A stretch of 64,000 nucleotides of DNA from assembly GCA_905479075.1 (NCBI GenBank), contig CAJQLA010000005.1, positions 124,001 to 188,000 of the forward strand. Reading direction: 5' to 3'. A program made the position numbers and the translations under genes. The stretch comes from an uncultured Gammaproteobacteria bacterium. GTDB lineage: Bacteria > Pseudomonadota > Gammaproteobacteria > Nitrosococcales > Methylophagaceae. Positions 61,076-64,000 of the stretch are shown here, piece by piece (within the stretch, counting starts at the first letter, position 1; each line of letters opens with the position of its first letter). Under the pieces are notes generated by a model. The model was not told the DNA's origin, ran no database searches, and worked only from the letters and a program-made list of their open reading frames with translations.

Positions 61076-61246
61076 GTGAAAAAGTGGATTTGTATAATTT
61101 GTGGTTATGTTTATGACGAAGCGAAAGGACTGCCTGAAGAGGGCATAGCGCCTGGTACACGTTGGGAGGATATTCCTGATGACTGGATCTGCCCTGATTG
61201 TTCTGCAGGCAAATCAGATTTTGAAATGGTAGTGATGGAAGATTAG
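61076..61246 (+). CDS. Rubredoxin
   Basis: A 56-residue iron protein with one Fe bound by four Cys: C6 and C9 in [13 protein letters not shown], and C39 and C42 in [15 protein letters not shown]. The WEDIPDDW and KSDFEM stretches are also typical. It starts with GTG at 61076 after GGTGA, 15 bases downstream of the TSUP gene. The electron partner (a rubredoxin reductase, alkane hydroxylase or oxidase) is not in the window. It is too short to be found by length-based gene calling. Confidence 0.92.
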   Translation: MKKWICIICGYVYDEAKGLPEEGIAPGTRWEDIPDDWICPDCSAGKSDFEMVVMED

Positions 61247-61295
61247 AACTACCTTAAATCTCATAGTTAAAGTTTAATCACCAGGTTATTTCTTA

Positions 61296-61301
61296 TATAA
61301 T
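61296..61301 (+). promoter_or_regulatory. Probable ppa promoter -10
   Basis: A perfect TATAAT lies 38 bases before the ppa ATG in the rubredoxin-ppa gap. Seventeen bases upstream only TTTAAT is seen, a weak -35. Confidence 0.45.
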
Positions 61302-61339
61302 TATCCGATTTACTTGCTTATTTAGGGAGCTTCCTCACT

Positions 61340-61879
61340 ATGAATCTTGACCGCGTTGGTTCAGGCAAAAATCTTCCCGATGATATTAACGTCATCATCG
61401 AGATCCCATCTCATTCTGATCCCGTTAAATATGAGGTAGATAAAGAAACGGGTGCACTATTTGTCGACCGTTTTATGAATACAGCCATGTTTTACCCTTG
61501 TAACTATGGTTATGTTCCTCATACTTTGTCTGACGATGGTGATCCGGTAGATGTGTTAGTGGTGAGCCCATATGCCTTGATTAGTGGTTCAGTTGTTCAA
61601 TGTCGACCGGTTGGTATGCTTAAAATGACTGATGAATCTGGTGAAGATGCCAAAATCATTGCAGTGCCACATGACAAAATGTATGAGCATATTGAAAATA
61701 TTGATGATGTATCGACTCGCTTGCTTGATCAACTCGCCCATTTTTTCGAACACTACAAAGACCTTGAAAAGAGCAAATGGGTCAAGGTTGAAGGCTGGGT
61801 AGGCATGGATGAAGCAAAAGCTGAAATTATGGATAGTGTTAAACGATTTAATGAGGCACCAGTTAAGCCTCACTTCTAA
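61340..61879 (+). CDS. ppa: Inorganic pyrophosphatase (soluble, family I)
   Basis: Mg2+-dependent hydrolysis of pyrophosphate in the cytosol. The 179-residue product matches family I length (E. coli 176) with [37 protein letters not shown] (the metal-binding acidic motif DDGDPVDV) and [26 protein letters not shown] precedes ATG 61340. A terminator follows. Confidence 0.97.
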   Translation: MNLDRVGSGKNLPDDINVIIEIPSHSDPVKYEVDKETGALFVDRFMNTAMFYPCNYGYVPHTLSDDGDPVDVLVVSPYALISGSVVQCRPVGMLKMTDESGEDAKIIAVPHDKMYEHIENIDDVSTRLLDQLAHFFEHYKDLEKSKWVKVEGWVGMDEAKAEIMDSVKRFNEAPVKPHF

Positions 61880-61907
61880 TCATATAATATATTTGAGAAC
61901 AAGCTGT

Positions 61908-61947
61908 CGGCGAGCTGGGATTTTAACCAGACTCGCCGATATTTTTT
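61908..61947 (+). terminator. Rho-independent terminator after ppa
   Basis: CGGCGAG-CTGG pairs with CCAG-a-CTCGCCG (11-bp stem with one bulged base) and is followed by six T after AT. It separates ppa from serB. Confidence 0.88.
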
Positions 61948-61961
61948 AAACGGGATGAATA

Positions 61962-62807
61962 ATGACGACATTAATAGTGCAAGGTGAACAATTAACCTTG
62001 GAGGCAGCACAAGCGTTAGCGACTGAGCTTGCAGGTGAGTTAATAGATAAAAGCCTTTACTTCATCATCGAAACAACGCAAGAAGTGTCTAGAGAGCAGG
62101 TGCAAGTACTTCGTCAGCGTTACACTTTTGATGTCAATGTGATCCCTGCTCATTTTTCTGTTGAAAAAGCGGCACTGCTTGTCACAGATATGGATTCAAC
62201 TTTAATTACAATTGAGTGTGTCGATGAAATAGCTGATTTTATTGGTGCAAAACCCCAGGTTGCAGCGATTACCGAGTCAGCAATGCGTGGAGAAATTGAT
62301 TTCGAAACTTCATTGTGTCAGCGCGTGTCTTTATTGAAAGGATTGGATGTCAATGTGCTTGATAAGGTGTATCAACAACGTTTAGATCTCAACCCTGGTG
62401 CAAAAACATTATTAAAAGGGCTAAAAGAACGAGGCATAAAAACGGCATTAGTATCTGGCGGTTTTACCTTTTTCACTGAACGTTTGAAAAAAGAACTGGA
62501 TCTCGACTATACAATGGCAAATGTATTGGAAGAACAACACGGACAATTAACTGGAAAGGTGGTGGGTGATATCTGTGGCGCGCAAGCCAAAGCTGATTTT
62601 TTGTTAGCACATTGTCAGAAGCTTTCTATTTCTCCTTCACAGGTGATTGCGATGGGAGATGGGGCAAATGATTTGCTGATGATGCATGAAGCGGGATTGA
62701 GCGTTGCTTATCATGCTAAACCCAAGGTTCAAACAGAGGCGAGCACAGTCATAAATCACAATGGCTTAGATGGTGTACTTGCAATATTGCAACACGATTT
62801 TATCTAA
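61962..62807 (+). CDS. serB: Phosphoserine phosphatase
   Basis: Last step of serine synthesis. The 281-residue product has an N-terminal ACT-like regulatory part (about 1-75) and a HAD-fold phosphatase: motif I VTDMDSTLI with the nucleophile Asp, EIDFETSLCQRVSLLKG, motif II VSGGF, and motif III with VIAMGDGANDLLMM. Serine from here feeds glyA and cysE in the same window. Confidence 0.96.
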   Translation: MTTLIVQGEQLTLEAAQALATELAGELIDKSLYFIIETTQEVSREQVQVLRQRYTFDVNVIPAHFSVEKAALLVTDMDSTLITIECVDEIADFIGAKPQVAAITESAMRGEIDFETSLCQRVSLLKGLDVNVLDKVYQQRLDLNPGAKTLLKGLKERGIKTALVSGGFTFFTERLKKELDLDYTMANVLEEQHGQLTGKVVGDICGAQAKADFLLAHCQKLSISPSQVIAMGDGANDLLMMHEAGLSVAYHAKPKVQTEASTVINHNGLDGVLAILQHDFI

Positions 62808-62882
62808 ATAGAACTTGAAAAAACACTAACTACCCCCATTTTGGTCAACGCGGGTATACAATAATAAATAGAGGTTATAAAG

Positions 62883-63197
62883 ATGGATGTAATGGATCGA
62901 ATTAAGCAAGCAGTTGAGGCAAACAATATTATATTGTTTATGAAGGGAACGCCTGATTTTCCACAATGTGGTTTTTCTAGTCGTTCATCAGCTGCATTGA
63001 CTGAATGTGGTGTGGAGTTTGCTTATATAAATGTACTTGCCGAACCTGAAGTTCGTGAAAATTTACATCGATATGCGGACTGGCCAACTTTTCCTCAACT
63101 TTATATTGAAGGTGAATTGGTGGGTGGGTGTGACATCGTTATGGAATTGTACGAAACGGGCGAATTGAAAAAAATGGTAGAAACAGCAGGTAAATAG
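62883..63197 (+). CDS. grxD: Monothiol glutaredoxin (Grx4 type)
   Basis: Binds and transfers [2Fe-2S] clusters with glutathione. The 104-residue protein has the monothiol CGFS motif at Cys29 ([18 protein letters not shown]), [30 protein letters not shown] and CDIV. It would work with the iscA-like carrier at 40765. No neighbouring Fe-S gene. Confidence 0.96.
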   Translation: MDVMDRIKQAVEANNIILFMKGTPDFPQCGFSSRSSAALTECGVEFAYINVLAEPEVRENLHRYADWPTFPQLYIEGELVGGCDIVMELYETGELKKMVETAGK

Positions 63198-63202
63198 CTA
63201 CT

Positions 63203-63529
63203 ATGAGTAATGAATTTGATCATGATTGGCATGGTGATAATGAGTTAACGGTATCGCCATTAAAGCCTGATTTAAAAGAGCCACCTAAATTTAAGGTGCT
63301 AATGCTCAATGATGATTACACGCCGATGGATTTTGTTATCGAGGTGTTAGAAGGTTTGTTTCGAATGGAAAGAGAGCGTGCGACCAAAACGATGATGCAA
63401 GTCCATACTGAAGGTCTGGCACAATGTGGCATCTTTACATTTGAGATTGCTGAAGCAAAGGTTGAGCAGGCTAATAGCTATGCACAACAGCATGGACACC
63501 CTTTGCAATGTACAATGGAAGAAGAGTAG
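63203..63529 (+). CDS. clpS: ATP-dependent Clp protease adaptor ClpS
   Basis: Delivers N-degron substrates to ClpAP. The 108-residue product has the substrate-binding motif [21 protein letters not shown] and the conserved MMQVHTEG and [15 protein letters not shown]. It ends 30 bases before clpA, as in most gammaproteobacteria. Confidence 0.97.
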   Translation: MSNEFDHDWHGDNELTVSPLKPDLKEPPKFKVLMLNDDYTPMDFVIEVLEGLFRMERERATKTMMQVHTEGLAQCGIFTFEIAEAKVEQANSYAQQHGHPLQCTMEEE

Positions 63530-63559
63530 AAAGGATTTTGTCAGATAAGGGGACAAAAC

Positions 63560-64000
63560 ATGCTGAGTAAAGAGCTAGAACAAACATTAAGCCAGGCATT
63601 TAGTCATGCTCGTAAAAGTGGTCATGAGTTTTTGACTGTTGAACATCTTCTACTCGCATTATTGGAGAATGGCCAAGCACTTGCGGTGTTAAAAACCTGT
63701 GATGTCAATATTGCTGTTCTTAGACAAGAGCTAGCGGATTTTCTTGCCGATAATTTACTAACGCTATCTGAAGACAGTGAACGTGAAACTCAGCCGACAT
63801 TGGCTTTCCAGCGTGTATTGCAACGTGCGGTCATGCATGTCCAATCCTCTGGTGGTACTGAAGTGACGGGTGCGAATGTACTGGTCTCTATTTTTTCAGA
63901 ACAACAATCTCAAGCAGTTTATTCCTTACAAAAACAAGATGTTATGAGGCTTGATGTGGTCAATGCCATCAGCCAAGGTGTAGATGAGGATTTTATTGAA
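63560..64000 (+). CDS. clpA: ATP-dependent Clp protease ATP-binding subunit ClpA (5' part only)
   Basis: Only the first 147 codons fall in the window; the frame is open to the edge. They cover the Clp N-terminal domain that docks ClpS: MLSKELEQTLSQAFSHARKS, FLTVEHLLLALLENGQALAVL and TLAFQRVLQRAVMHVQSSGGTEVTGANVL. The AAA+ domains lie outside. Preceded by GGGGAC eight bases upstream of ATG. Confidence 0.96.
   Translation, partial: MLSKELEQTLSQAFSHARKSGHEFLTVEHLLLALLENGQALAVLKTCDVNIAVLRQELADFLADNLLTLSEDSERETQPTLAFQRVLQRAVMHVQSSGGTEVTGANVLVSIFSEQQSQAVYSLQKQDVMRLDVVNAISQGVDEDFIE

Noticed and set aside
1-64000. CRISPR array, prophage, insertion sequence or integron
   Set aside because: I see no regularly spaced repeats, transposase, integrase or phage structural genes. 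The content is core metabolism and housekeeping throughout.

Overview
The window is a compact, mostly chromosomal-core stretch of a Gammaproteobacterium. The evidence is an outer-membrane/LPS gene (lpxB), a complete sigma-E operon (rpoE-rseA-rseB-rseC-mucD), the lepA-lepB-rnc-era-recO-pdxJ-acpS-cysM block in gammaproteobacterial order, ygfZ/ygfX/nadB beside rpoE, and E. coli-like sequences for GlyA, NrdR, Tas, BioA and IscR. The DNA is visibly AT-leaning (moderate to low GC by eye, not computed). A marine or methylotroph-like lineage such as Methylophaga/Cycloclasticus would fit the mix (membrane pyrophosphatase, compact FeoB, TauE/SafE exporter, glutamate-cysteine-ligase-like gene with an aspartoacylase-like partner), but that placement is inference only. 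I see no insertion sequence, prophage, integron or CRISPR array.

Layout. 1-820 (-): 3' part of a beta-hydroxyacid dehydrogenase, cut by the window edge. 941-7333 (+): glyA-nrdR-ribD-ribE-ribBX-lpxB-rnhB; the riboflavin set lacks ribH and its GTP-cyclohydrolase II domain is degenerate. 7401-11965 (+): pcnB-folK-dgk-panB-panC, every junction overlapping, then panD. 12075-14254 (-): UDG-like/epimerase/ychJ, with a relic of the end of glcF beside it (14257-14383). 14472-18556: tas, ygfZ, ygfX, nadB. 18557-18897: a gene-free stretch with an inverted repeat, a tRNA 5'-half relic and the sigma-E-type promoter of rpoE. 18898-30337 (+): the sigma-E operon, a strong terminator, then lepA through cysM. 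30339-34427 (+): a YdbH-like AsmA-type protein, a DUF1318 lipoprotein and rlmD.

34451-37600: bidirectional terminator, ppsA (-), a 37-codon membrane microprotein (-) and tRNA-Leu(CAA) (-). 37598-41091 (+): queA-trmJ-cysE, then iscR with an IscR-type operator and an iscA-like gene, but no iscS or iscU. 41084-43530 (-): M14 deacylase-like gene coupled to a GCS2-like ligase. 43680-44996 (+): bioA. 45179-53455 (-): lipoprotein, Na+/H+-antiporter-like, HugZ-like, unknown, lytic transglycosylase, CopD-like, fumA, proS, tautomerase-like, DUF4124. 53498-54608 (+): RluA-type pseudouridine synthase and a small charged protein. 54645-56662 (-): feoAB behind a Fur-box promoter. 56726-60115 (-): MATE exporter and a membrane pyrophosphatase with the K+-dependent signature. 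60269-64000 (+): TauE/SafE exporter, rubredoxin, ppa, serB, grxD, clpS and the start of clpA.

This is essentially housekeeping DNA. The most worthwhile leads are: promoters whose extended -10 sits 7-8 bases before the ATG of queA, bioA and pcnB (candidate leaderless mRNAs); the translationally coupled GCS2-ligase/M14-deacylase pair; the unrecognised 37-residue membrane protein; the trimmed isc locus that keeps its IscR operator; the riboflavin cluster lacking ribH with a dead RibA-like domain; and the relics of glcF and of a tRNA. I found no clearly new multi-gene system, and say so.
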